24,685 bases of DNA, taken from DASZVN01 sp035547055. GTDB taxonomy: Bacteria; Pseudomonadota; Alphaproteobacteria; Rhizobiales; Methylopilaceae. Positions within the stretch are counted from its first letter, which is position 1. The number at the start of each line of letters is the position of its first letter. Position numbers and translations under genes: made by a program. Shown piece by piece: positions 15,888 through 23,118 of this stretch. The notes beneath the pieces are model-generated. The model ran no database searches, had not been told where the DNA came from, and saw only the letters and a program-made list of their open reading frames with translations. Location of the stretch: the NCBI GenBank assembly GCA_035547055.1, contig DASZVN010000063.1:1-24685 (forward strand), in the 5' to 3' direction.

Positions 15888-16170
15888 GGGCGGGCATGCA
15901 CGGCATGCCTACGTCACGTGGGCATCGGCTTTGCCCCTGCGATGACGGATGGAAGCCGCGCCGCTCGCCGACAAGGCGCCGTCATTGTAGGGTGAGCATC
16001 GGCACGCCGGTGCCTACCCTGCGGCCTACGGCGCTGCCGCCGCCCGACAAGGAACTGCGTCGCCCCGGTCCCCTCACCCGGTCGCGCTTCGCGCGACTCG
16101 ACCTTTCCCCGCCGGGGAGAGGTGATGGACGTGACGGGGGCGTCGGCTGCGCCGATGCCCACCCTACGAT
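15888..16170. repeat. Cluster of degenerate A- and B-family repeats (A5, A6, B2, A7)
   Basis: This fills the 375-bp gap between the methyltransferase and aldo/keto reductase genes. In order: a worn A copy (GGGCATGC...CACGTGGGCATCGGC, 15890-15930), a second A copy starting GTAGGGTGAGCATCGGC (15987-16030), a B copy CGGTCGCGCTTCGCGCGACT then TTTCCCCGCCGGGGAGAGG (16068-16124), and an A right arm GATGCCCACCCTACG (16153-16169). I see no gene, promoter or RNA gene between them. Confidence 0.65.
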
Positions 16171-16247
16171 GAACGGGCCGGCGTTCGCTCCGAATGGGAA
16201 TTACGCTAGAAGGCATCCTACTCCCCAACGACAGACGAGGTGACGGC

Positions 16248-17231
16248 ATGGCGGACAAGATCGAACATCGGCGGCTCGGCGGCCTGTCGGTCTCGGCGAT
16301 CGGGCTCGGCTGCATGCCGCTGTCCGGCGTCTACGGCGAGGCCAGCGACGCCCAGTCGGAAGACCTCGTCCGCCATGCCATCGACCGCGGCGTCGACCAT
16401 CTCGACACCGCCGACATCTACGGCAACGGCCACAACGAGACCCTGGTCGGCCGCGCCATCAAGGGGCGGCGCGACCGGGTCGTCCTCGCCACCAAGTTCG
16501 GCCAGGGCCGCACCCCGGACGGCCGCGCCTTCGTGAACGGCCGGCCCGACTATGTGGTCGCCGCCTGCGAGGCCAGCCTGGGGCGGCTCGGCGTCGAGGC
16601 GATCGACCTCTACACCCAGCACCGGGTCGACCCGAACGTGCCGATCGAGGACACGGTCGGGGCGATGAAGCGCCTGGTCGAGCAGGGCAAGGTGCGCTTC
16701 CTCGGCCTGTCCGAGGCGGCGCCGGAGACCATTCGCCGCGCCCATGCGGTGCATCCCATCGCGGCGGTGCAGACCGAATATTCGCTGCTCTACCGCGCCG
16801 AGGCCGAGACGACGCGCGAGACCACCCGAAAGCTCGGCATCGGCTTCGTCGCCTACTCGCCGCTTGGCCGCGGCTTCCTGACCGGCGCCTTCACCGATTT
16901 CGCCCAGGTCGACGGCCGCCGCGCCGCCCACCCGCGCTTCCAGGAGGCGAATTTCGCCAGGAACCGCGCGCTCGCCGCCAAGGTCGACGAGATGGCCCGC
17001 GCCAAGGGCTGCACCCCGGCCCAGCTCGCCTTGGCCTGGCTCCTGGCCCAGGGCGAGGACGTGGTCGCGATCCCGGGGACGCGCTCGCCCGCGCGGCTCG
17101 ACGAGGATGTCGGCGCGCTCGCCGTGCGCCTCGGCCCGGACGAGGCCGCCGCCCTCGCCGCCGCGATCCCGGCCGGCGCCGCCGCCGGCGACCGCTATCC
17201 GACCGCCGCCATGGGCGCGCTGCAGATCTGA
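16248..17231 (+). CDS. Aldo/keto reductase
   Basis: A 327-residue NADPH-dependent TIM-barrel oxidoreductase of the YhdN/Tas-like group (AKR11-13). The catalytic tetrad is Asp53 and Tyr58 (LDTADIYGNG), Lys83 (LATKFG) and His125 (YTQHRVDP). The usual YSPLGRGFLTG and IPGTRSPARLDEDVGA segments follow, the latter binding the cofactor phosphate. ATG 16248 has GACGAGG upstream with about 7 nt spacing; 18 extra codons from 16194 are not supported. It lies upstream of hpaH with repeat E2 between them. The substrate is not known. A role in reducing succinic semialdehyde or another pathway aldehyde is possible but unsupported. Confidence 0.92.
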   Translation: MADKIEHRRLGGLSVSAIGLGCMPLSGVYGEASDAQSEDLVRHAIDRGVDHLDTADIYGNGHNETLVGRAIKGRRDRVVLATKFGQGRTPDGRAFVNGRPDYVVAACEASLGRLGVEAIDLYTQHRVDPNVPIEDTVGAMKRLVEQGKVRFLGLSEAAPETIRRAHAVHPIAAVQTEYSLLYRAEAETTRETTRKLGIGFVAYSPLGRGFLTGAFTDFAQVDGRRAAHPRFQEANFARNRALAAKVDEMARAKGCTPAQLALAWLLAQGEDVVAIPGTRSPARLDEDVGALAVRLGPDEAAALAAAIPAGAAAGDRYPTAAMGALQI

Positions 17232-17251
17232 GCGGGCGCCGAGGTTGCGGC

Positions 17252-17352
17252 GTGTCATCCCGGAAGCGGCGAAGCCGCGATCCGGGATCCGGGTGCAGGC
17301 GCCGCGCTCGACCCGGATCCCGGCTCTCCGCTTCGCTCCGGCCGGGATGACG
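17252..17352. repeat. E-family palindromic repeat, copy E2 (complete)
   Basis: GTCATCCCGG and CCGGGATGAC form the outer arms. Inside are GATCCGGGATCCGGG and CCCGGATCCCGG, plus the AAGCGGCGAAGC/GCTTCGCTCC elements. It lies between the aldo/keto reductase and hpaH genes. Confidence 0.8.
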
Positions 17353-17463
17353 GCTCTCGGATGGACGCATCGACGCCGGAATGAACCGCAGGCTTGTGCT
17401 GCCGCGACATGCGAGGCATGTCATGCACCCGCCATTGCCGGGCACGAGGCGGAGGGGGACGCG

Positions 17464-18246
17464 ATGCTGAGCCAAGCCGACCGGATCAAGGCCGCCGACA
17501 TCCTGATGGAGGCGGAGCGGACGCGAAAGCAGGCGCCGCAGCTCTCCGTGACCTGGCCGGACATCGGCTTCGACGACGCCTACGCGATTTCGAGCGAGGT
17601 CACGCGCCGCAAGATCGCCGCCGGGGCGCGGCTGATCGGCCACAAGGTCGGCCTGACCTCGAAGGCGATGCAGCGCTCCTCGCAGATCGACGAGCCCGAC
17701 TACGGCTATCTCGTCGACTCGATGATGATCCCCGACGGCGCCAAGATCGAGCACGCCCGCTTCTGCCGGCCGCGCGTCGAGGTCGAGCTGGCCTTCATCC
17801 TGAAGGCACCGCTCAAGGGGCCGGGCGTCACGCTGATCGACGTGCTCCGCGCGACCGATTACGTGGTGCCCGCGCTCGAGATCGTCGACGCCCGCGTGCA
17901 GGACCCGCGAAAAATCTTCGACACCATCTCGGACAACGGCGCCGCCGCCGGCATCGTGATCGGCGGGCGGCCGGTCGGGCCGATGGACGTCGACCTCCGC
18001 TGGGTCGGCGGCATCATGTACCGCAACTCCGAGATCGAGGAGACCGGCGTCGCCGCCGGCGTGCTCGGCCACCCGGCGCTCGGCGTCGCCTGGCTCGCGA
18101 ACAAGCTCGGCGAGCACGGCACGACGCTGGAGGCGGGCCACCTCGTCCTCGCCGGCTCGTTCACCCGCGTGGTGTTCGCGCAGAAGGGCGACACGCTGCA
18201 CGGCGATTTCGGCCCGCTCGGCGGCGTCGCCGTCCAGTTCGTCTGA
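17464..18246 (+). CDS. hpaH: 2-oxo-hept-4-ene-1,7-dioate hydratase
   Basis: A 260-residue enzyme of the MhpD/HpaH hydratase family (FAH-related fold) that adds water to 2-oxohept-4-ene-1,7-dioate. The magnesium ligands fall exactly where MhpD has them: Glu106 and Glu108 in RVEVELAF, and Glu139 in LEIVDAR. The substrate-binding GHKVGLTSKAMQ is at 59-70 and DYGYLVDSM at 79-87. ATG 17464 has GGAGGG 9-14 nt upstream. The open frame extends back to 17107 through the E2 repeat and antisense-like sequence, which I exclude. Neighbours HpaD/E/F and HpaI identify it as HpaH rather than a catechol- or phenylpropionate-pathway hydratase. The length fits the family. Confidence 0.93.
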   Translation: MLSQADRIKAADILMEAERTRKQAPQLSVTWPDIGFDDAYAISSEVTRRKIAAGARLIGHKVGLTSKAMQRSSQIDEPDYGYLVDSMMIPDGAKIEHARFCRPRVEVELAFILKAPLKGPGVTLIDVLRATDYVVPALEIVDARVQDPRKIFDTISDNGAAAGIVIGGRPVGPMDVDLRWVGGIMYRNSEIEETGVAAGVLGHPALGVAWLANKLGEHGTTLEAGHLVLAGSFTRVVFAQKGDTLHGDFGPLGGVAVQFV

Positions 18247-18274
18247 GGGAGGCGGCGGTGGACCTGCCCATCGC

Positions 18275-18362
18275 CGTCATTGCGAGGAGGCGAAGCCGAC
18301 GACGCAATCCAGGGGACTTGGGGCACGACCCCTGGATTGCTTCGCTTCGCTCGCAATGACGG
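18275..18362. repeat. D-family palindromic repeat, copy D2
   Basis: CGTCATTGCGAGGAGGCGAA, then GCAATCCAGGGG paired with CCCCTGGATTGC, and CGCTCGCAATGACGG. No loop insert. It separates hpaH from hpaI, so a shared transcript would carry an 88-nt hairpin between them. Confidence 0.85.
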
Positions 18363-18409
18363 CGAGATTCCAGCCCGCGAAGCCGTCGGCCTGAGCAAGG
18401 AGCGTATCG

Positions 18410-19174
18410 GTGGATCTACCCGTCAACACCTTCAAGCGCGCGCTCGCCCGCGGCGAGCGCCAGATCGGCCTGTGGTGCAGCCTGTGCAGCCCGATCGCGG
18501 CCGAGATCGTCGCCTATAGCGGCTTCGACTGGCTGCTGCTCGACGCCGAGCATTCGCCGAACGAGGTGCCGGACCTCTTCGCCGCCATGCAGGCGGCCGC
18601 GCCCGGCACGGCCTCGGCAGTGGTGCGGCCGCCCTGGAACGACACCGTGCTGATCAAGCGCGTGCTCGACATCGGGGCCCAGACCGTGCTCCTGCCCTAT
18701 GTGCAGAACGCCGAGGAAGCGCGGCGGGCGGTGGCGTCGTGCCGCTATCCGCCGGCCGGAATCCGCGGCGTCACCGGCTCGGGCCGCGCCGCGCGCTACG
18801 GCCGGGTCGGGAACTACCTCCAGACCGCCGACAGCGAAATCGGCGTGCTGGTCCAGGTCGAGACCCGCAGCGCGCTCCGCGAGCTCGAGGCCATCGCCGG
18901 GGTCGAGGGCGTCGACGGCGTCTTCATCGGGCCGTCGGACCTCGCCGCCTCGCTCGGCCATATCGGCCAGCCGCAGCACCCCGAGGTGCAGGCGGCGCTG
19001 GAGGACGCGGTCAAGCGGCTGAAGGCGGCCGGCAAGCCGGCCGGCATCCTCACCGCCAACGTCGAGGAGGCCGAGCGCTATCTCGACTGGGGCTATCTCT
19101 TCGTCGCGGTGGGCGTCGACGTGACGCTCCTCGCCCGCGGCGCCGATGCGCTGGCCAAGCGCTTCAAGGGGTGA
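18410..19174 (+). CDS. hpaI: 4-hydroxy-2-oxoheptanedioate aldolase (HpcH/HpaI family)
   Basis: A 254-residue class II (metal-dependent) aldolase of the HpcH/HpaI family, the last step of homoprotocatechuate breakdown, giving pyruvate and succinic semialdehyde. The residues of E. coli HpaI can be matched: His48 (DAEHSP) for His45, Arg73 (VVRPPWND) for Arg70, and metal ligands Glu151 (VQVETRSA) and Asp177 (FIGPSDLAASLG). It starts with GTG at 18410, supported by a perfect AAGGAG (18397-18402) 7 nt upstream. It follows repeat D2 after hpaH and precedes the LigB/LigA-like pair by 129 bp. The family is certain; the pathway role comes from context. Confidence 0.93.
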   Translation: MDLPVNTFKRALARGERQIGLWCSLCSPIAAEIVAYSGFDWLLLDAEHSPNEVPDLFAAMQAAAPGTASAVVRPPWNDTVLIKRVLDIGAQTVLLPYVQNAEEARRAVASCRYPPAGIRGVTGSGRAARYGRVGNYLQTADSEIGVLVQVETRSALRELEAIAGVEGVDGVFIGPSDLAASLGHIGQPQHPEVQAALEDAVKRLKAAGKPAGILTANVEEAERYLDWGYLFVAVGVDVTLLARGADALAKRFKG

Positions 19175-19303
19175 CGTCGGGACCGGGTTGTTTGCATTCC
19201 GCAAGCGCGTCGGAGTAAATCGCTCGGGATCAGCAGCGGCCGATCGGCGGCGGCGGATGGCTTCCGCAGATGCGTGCAGCAGATGAACGGCAGGAGAGCC
19301 GCG

Positions 19304-20188
19304 ATGGGTGAAATCGTCTTTGCCGCGGGCATTCCGCACCTGCCCGCGATGGTCGGCCTCTACGACAAGGCGCCGCCCGACGTGCAGGCGACCGTGACGC
19401 GGAGCTTCGATGCCTTCAAGAGCGAGCTCGTCGCGTCAAAGCCCGACGTTATCATCGTTTTCGCCAACGACCACCTCGTCAACAGCCGCATCCGCACCTA
19501 TCCCGACTTCCTGATCGGGATGGCCGACGAGCACCGCGGGCCGCACGAGTGGTTCAAGCCGTGGATCGGCTGCCGCGACTACGCCATCAAGGGCGACCGC
19601 CACGTCGCCGCCGCCCTGTTCCGCGGCATGGCGCGGCGCGGCATCCGCATGTTCGCCGAGACCGGCCCCCTGAAATTCGACGACAACATCTCCGTCCCGG
19701 TGACGATGGCCGATCTCGACAAGCTCGGCATTCCGCTGGTGCCGGTGCTGCAGAACTGCACGGTGCCGCCGATCCCCGAGGGCGAGCGCTGCTTCGAGGT
19801 CGGCCGTGCGCTGGCGGACATCATCAAGAACGACCTGCCGGCCGGGATGCGGGTGGCGCTGGTCGGCTCCGGCGGGCTCAGCCACGAGCCCGGCGGCTCG
19901 CGCTACTACGTCGTCGACGAGGAGTTCGATCGCTGGTTCCTGGAGCTGGCCGCCTCGGGTGACCACGATCGGGTGCTGCGCGAGCTGACCTTCGACCGCA
20001 TGGAGGCCTCGGGCTCCGGCGGCACCGTCGAGCTGTTCGCCTGGGTGGTCATCATGGGCGCCACCGGGCCCCGCCCCGGCCGCAGCTTCGGCTATGCCGG
20101 CCACCGCGATTTCCGCTGCGGCTTCGGCGCCGTGATCTGGGATCTCGACCGCACGCCGGCCAAGCCGCGCGAAAAGGTGATGGCATGA
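19304..20188 (+). CDS. Class III extradiol dioxygenase, LigB (protocatechuate 4,5-dioxygenase beta) family
   Basis: A 294-residue non-haem Fe(II) ring-opening dioxygenase of the LigB superfamily. The active-site residues of Sphingobium LigB can be placed: His12 (GIPHLP) and His57 (NDHLVN) with Glu243 (TVELFAW) as iron ligands, and His194 (GLSHEPGG) as the catalytic base. The ATG at 19304 has AGGAG (19292-19296) 7 nt upstream. The next gene, LigA-like, overlaps it by 4 nt (ATGA), which matches the two-subunit LigAB arrangement. It is unrelated in fold to hpaD in the same cluster. The substrate could be protocatechuate, gallate or another catechol; I cannot tell which, and no LigC/LigI/LigJ homologues are present. 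Confidence 0.9.
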   Translation: MGEIVFAAGIPHLPAMVGLYDKAPPDVQATVTRSFDAFKSELVASKPDVIIVFANDHLVNSRIRTYPDFLIGMADEHRGPHEWFKPWIGCRDYAIKGDRHVAAALFRGMARRGIRMFAETGPLKFDDNISVPVTMADLDKLGIPLVPVLQNCTVPPIPEGERCFEVGRALADIIKNDLPAGMRVALVGSGGLSHEPGGSRYYVVDEEFDRWFLELAASGDHDRVLRELTFDRMEASGSGGTVELFAWVVIMGATGPRPGRSFGYAGHRDFRCGFGAVIWDLDRTPAKPREKVMA

Positions 20189-20496
20189 CGACGAGTCGCC
20201 TCAAGAGCTACGACCCGAGCCTCGTGGTCCACGACCTCGTGCAGGACCTGAAGTGGGACCCGAAGCTCCGCGCCGAATTCGAGAAGAACGAGGCCGCGGT
20301 GCTCGACCGCTACCCGCTCGAGCCCGCCGAGCGCGCCGCGATCGAGAAGCGCGACTTTCGCGCGCTCTACGACATGGGGATGCACCCCTATCTCGGCGGC
20401 CAGCTCTCGCGGCTGATCTGGGGCAACGACGCCCAGGGCGGCGCGCTCCGCGCCAACATGAACCTGATCGCCTCGCTGACCGGCCAGAAGCCGTAA
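20185..20496 (+). CDS. LigA-like small subunit of extradiol dioxygenase
   Basis: A 103-residue helical protein resembling the alpha subunit (LigA) of protocatechuate 4,5-dioxygenase, which covers the active site of the LigB subunit. The C-terminal segment ALYDMGMHPYLGGQLSRLIW is the recognisable LigA element. The preceding LVVHDLVQDLKWDPKLRAEF and YPLEPAERAAIEKRDF are typical of the helical lid. Its ATG overlaps the LigB stop (ATGA), so the two are translationally coupled. It is the last gene of the rightward catabolic run; repeat F1 separates it from convergent hemA. Cytoplasmic. Confidence 0.87.
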   Translation: MTTSRLKSYDPSLVVHDLVQDLKWDPKLRAEFEKNEAAVLDRYPLEPAERAAIEKRDFRALYDMGMHPYLGGQLSRLIWGNDAQGGALRANMNLIASLTGQKP

Positions 20497-20505
20497 GGCC
20501 TTCCG

Positions 20506-20596
20506 CGTCATGCCCGCGTTGGGCCGGGCATCCGCGAGTTCACCGCGGCACCGCGACGGAAGTCTTGGATGGCCGGGACAAGCCCGGCCATGACGG
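20506..20596. repeat. F-family palindromic repeat, copy F1
   Basis: CGTCATGCCCGCGTTGGGCC at the left and GGCCGGGACAAGCCCGGCC followed by ATGACGG at the right. It sits between the convergent LigA-like and hemA genes, where it could serve as a two-way transcript end; that is inference. Confidence 0.8.
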
Positions 20597-20616
20597 CGCG
20601 GCGAAGAGGACCGCCA

Positions 20617-21867
20617 CTATTCGGCGGCCTGCGCCAGCCGCGGCAGGCAGAGGGCGGTCCAGGTCTCGTCGAGGGCGTCGGCGAGCGCCACGATCAGGGC
20701 GTCGTCGTGGAACGGCGTCGGCGTGAGACGCAGCCGCTCGGTGCCGCGCGGCACCGTCGGGAAATTGATCGGCTGGACGTAGATGGCGTGGCGGGCCAGC
20801 AGCCGGTCGGCCGCAGCTTTCGCCAGCGCGGGATCGCCGACCAGGACCGGCACAATGTGGGTCTGGCTCGCCATCACCGGCAGGCCGCGCGCGGCGAGCG
20901 CCGCCTTGGTCGCCGCCGCCTGGCGCTGGTGACGCTCGCGCTCGGCCGAGGACGCCTTGAGATGCGCGACCGAGGCATGGGCGGCGGCCGCGACCGCCGG
21001 CGGCAGCGTGCTGGTGAAGATGAAGCCGGGCGCGTAGGAGCGCACCACGTCGACGATCGCGGCGCTCGCCGCGATATAGCCGCCGACGACGCCGAACGCC
21101 TTGGCGAGCGTGCCCTCGATCACGTCGATCCGGTCGGCAAGGCCGTCGCGCTCGGCGATGCCGCCGCCGCGCCGGCCGTACATGCCGACGGCGTGGACCT
21201 CGTCGAGATAGGTCATCGCGCCGTAGCGGCTGGCGAGATCGCAGATCGCGCCGATCGGCGCGATGTCGCCGTCCATCGAATAGACGCTCTCGAACGCGAT
21301 CAGCTTGGGTCGGCCCGGCTCGGTGGCGCGGAGCAGCGCCTCCAGATGACCAAGGTCATTGTGGCGGAAGATCGCTTTCTCGCAGCCGGAATGGCGGACA
21401 CCGGCGATCATCGAGGCGTGGTTCAGCTCGTCCGACAGGATCAGGCAGCCCGGCAGCAGGCCCGCGACGGTCGAGATCGCGGCCTCGTTGGAGGCGAAGC
21501 CGGAAGAAAACACCAGCGCCGCTTCTTTGCCGTGGAGATCGGCGAGCTCGGCTTCGAGCCTGACGATGGCGTGGTGGTTGCCGGAGATGTTGCGGGTGCC
21601 GCCGGCGCCGGCGCCGTGACGGGCCGCCGCGTCGGCCATGGCTGCCACCACCTTGGGATGCTGGCCCATGCCGAGATAGTCGTTCGAGCACCACACGACG
21701 ACGTCGCGGCCGCCGTCCGCGCCGTGCCAGCGCGCATAGGGATAGCGCCCGGCGAGGCGTTCGAGGTCGATGAACTCGCGATAGCGCCGCTCGGCCCGCA
21801 GCTGCTCGATCGCCTCCCGGAAGACGCGATCGTAGTCCACGGTGGAGTGCACTTGGGCGGAAGGCAT
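20617..21867 (-). CDS. hemA: 5-aminolevulinate synthase
   Basis: A 416-residue PLP enzyme that condenses glycine with succinyl-CoA to 5-aminolevulinate, the first step of haem (C4 pathway) in alphaproteobacteria. The PLP lysine is Lys256 in EGTLAKAFG, corresponding to Lys248 of the Rhodobacter enzyme. Other landmarks are WCSNDYLGMG (59-68), GGTRNISGNHH (89-99), NHASMI and DEVHAVGMYG (222-231). The conserved N-terminal part DYDRVFREAIEQLRAERRYR is preceded by 10 extra residues. ATG 21867 is the only ATG close by and has no clear Shine-Dalgarno, so the start is uncertain; an in-frame GTG at residue 10 is possible. Upstream, a small RNA in the same direction ends 106 bp before the start. Confidence 0.96.
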   Translation of the reverse strand: MPSAQVHSTVDYDRVFREAIEQLRAERRYREFIDLERLAGRYPYARWHGADGGRDVVVWCSNDYLGMGQHPKVVAAMADAAARHGAGAGGTRNISGNHHAIVRLEAELADLHGKEAALVFSSGFASNEAAISTVAGLLPGCLILSDELNHASMIAGVRHSGCEKAIFRHNDLGHLEALLRATEPGRPKLIAFESVYSMDGDIAPIGAICDLASRYGAMTYLDEVHAVGMYGRRGGGIAERDGLADRIDVIEGTLAKAFGVVGGYIAASAAIVDVVRSYAPGFIFTSTLPPAVAAAAHASVAHLKASSAERERHQRQAAATKAALAARGLPVMASQTHIVPVLVGDPALAKAAADRLLARHAIYVQPINFPTVPRGTERLRLTPTPFHDDALIVALADALDETWTALCLPRLAQAAE

Positions 21868-21973
21868 GGGCTTGGTTTTTAGACCAGCTCCATGGTCGCG
21901 TCACCCGCCATCGCCGTGAAGAACGCGCGAAGCGGCGCGACCTGCTGCCGCGCAGGGGCGCGGCTGAACCAAG

Positions 21974-22000
21974 AAAAAGGGCCACCCTCGCGGATGGCCC
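21974..22000 (-). terminator. Rho-independent terminator of the small RNA
   Basis: On the minus strand, GGGCCA and TGGCCC form a perfect 6-bp stem with loop TCCGCGAGGG, followed at once by TTTTT. It ends the small RNA and also isolates hemA from upstream transcription. Confidence 0.8.
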
Positions 22001-22063
22001 AAGTCTAGGGAGGAAACGCCCAGAAGGGCGGCGGCCATGCGGCCGAAACCGCACTACCGCGCT
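21974..22063 (-). ncRNA. Small RNA with an anti-Shine-Dalgarno CCUCC segment (suhB/cuckoo-RNA-like)
   Basis: About 90 nt transcribed leftward between hisN and hemA. Reading 5' to 3': a stem CGGCC/GGCCG (22032-22045), a stem CGCCC-TTCT-GGGCG (22017-22030), a single-stranded GTTTCCTCCCTAGACTT containing CCTCC (22008-22013 region), then the terminator (21974-22000). A fitting promoter lies just upstream. The arrangement and the exposed CCTCC, able to pair with GGAGG ribosome binding sites, match the alphaproteobacterial sRNAs called suhB or cuckoo RNAs. In Hyphomicrobiales the suhB motif is found near an inositol-monophosphatase-family gene, and hisN here is one. The structure is seen directly; the family name is from memory and needs a covariance search. 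Confidence 0.68.
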
Positions 22064-22069
22064 GCAACA

Positions 22070-22097
22070 ATCTAGCCCGCGTCGCACAAAAGGCAAG
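22070..22097 (-). promoter_or_regulatory. Sigma-70-type promoter of the small RNA
   Basis: On the minus strand CTTGCC (22092-22097) and CTAGAT (22070-22075) are 16 nt apart, close to the alphaproteobacterial CTTGAC/CTATAT consensus. Transcription should begin near 22061-22063, just before the first hairpin of the small RNA. Confidence 0.55.
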
Positions 22098-22169
22098 GGA
22101 TTCTGACCTAATTTTCGTCCCCGGGGTCGAGTTGTCGCGGAATGCGGCTTTCCCGCAACAGGATGAAGT

Positions 22170-22260
22170 CGTCATTGCGAGGAGCGCAGCGACGAAGCAA
22201 TCCAGGGGGCAGGCGCGTCGCCCAAGCCCCTGGATTGCTTCGCTTCGCTCGCAATGACGG
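22170..22260. repeat. D-family palindromic repeat, copy D3
   Basis: CGTCATTGCGAGGAGCGCAG with AAGCAATCCAGGGG paired to CCCCTGGATTGCTT and CTCGCAATGACG. It lies between the small RNA promoter and hisN. Its left arm is the intact version of the D1 arm that carries the insert. Confidence 0.85.
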
Positions 22261-22329
22261 CGGCACGGCGCCATACCCTTGCCGCAGGCAGCCGGCTTGC
22301 CTATCAGCAGGGCCCTCGGGGGGCTTTTC

Positions 22330-23118
22330 ATGACCGCGGTCGATTTCGCAGCCTTCGTCGACCGGTTGGCCGATGCCGCGGCCGAGGCAGTGCTGCCGTT
22401 CTTCCGCACTGCCATCGGCATGGAAGACAAGAGCCACGGCGGGCGGTTCGACCCAGTGACCGCGGCCGACCATGCCGGCGAGGCGGCGCTGCGCCAGCTC
22501 ATCCAGCGCACCTTCCCGACCCACGGCATCATCGGCGAGGAATTCGGCTCCGAGCGCACCGACGCCGACTATGTCTGGGTGCTCGATCCGATCGACGGCA
22601 CCCGCGCCTTCGTCTGCGGCATGCCGGCCTGGGGCACGCTGATCGGCCTGCTCCGCGGCGGCCAGCCGGTCTACGGCATGATGAGCCAGCCCTTCATCCG
22701 CGAGCGCTTTCACGGCGACGGCGCCTCCGCCCGCTATCGAGGCCCGAACGGCAACCGCAAGCTGGCGACGCGGCCGTGCCGCCGGCTGGCCGACGCCGTG
22801 GTGGCGACCACCTCGCCGAGGATGTTCACCGCCACCGAGGGCGCCGCCTTCGAGGCGGTCGAGGCCGAGGCGCGGCTGACCCGCTTCGGCGGCGATTGCT
22901 ATTCCTACTGCATGCTGGCGGCCGGCCATGTCGACCTCGTCATCGAGGCCGGCCTCAAGCCGTACGACATCGTGGCGCTGATCCCGATCGTCGAAGGCGC
23001 CGGCGGCGTCGTCACGACCTGGACCGGCGCGCCGGCGACAGAGGGCGGCCGCATCGTCGCCGCCGGCGATCCTGCGGTCCATGCCGCCGCGCTGGAGCGC
23101 CTACAGGGGATCGACTGA
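22330..23118 (+). CDS. hisN: Histidinol-phosphatase, inositol monophosphatase family
   Basis: A 262-residue Mg-dependent phosphatase of the IMPase superfamily, HisN group, acting on L-histidinol phosphate in histidine synthesis. The metal site is built from Glu70/Glu71 (IIGEEFGSE), DPIDGT (86-91) and Asp213 (KPYDIVAL). The stretch FGGDCYSYCMLAAGHVDLVI followed by EAGLKPYDIVALIP is the HisN version rather than that of true inositol phosphatases. ATG 22330 begins a normal family N-terminus; the ribosome binding site is poor (a G-run before TTTTC). The gene converges on the alpha/beta hydrolase and overlaps it by 18 bp. Specificity for histidinol phosphate is inferred from family resemblance. 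Confidence 0.88.
   Translation: MTAVDFAAFVDRLADAAAEAVLPFFRTAIGMEDKSHGGRFDPVTAADHAGEAALRQLIQRTFPTHGIIGEEFGSERTDADYVWVLDPIDGTRAFVCGMPAWGTLIGLLRGGQPVYGMMSQPFIRERFHGDGASARYRGPNGNRKLATRPCRRLADAVVATTSPRMFTATEGAAFEAVEAEARLTRFGGDCYSYCMLAAGHVDLVIEAGLKPYDIVALIPIVEGAGGVVTTWTGAPATEGGRIVAAGDPAVHAAALERLQGID

Noticed and set aside
17107..17463. N-terminal extension of hpaH
   Set aside because: It reads through the 3' end of the aldo/keto reductase and repeat E2; HpaH/MhpD alignment begins at 17464.
21870..22005. Short leftward frame before hemA ending MAGDATMELV, a possible leader peptide
   Set aside because: No Shine-Dalgarno precedes the ATG, the frame overlaps the small RNA terminator, and in such GC-rich DNA a 40-codon open frame is not unusual.
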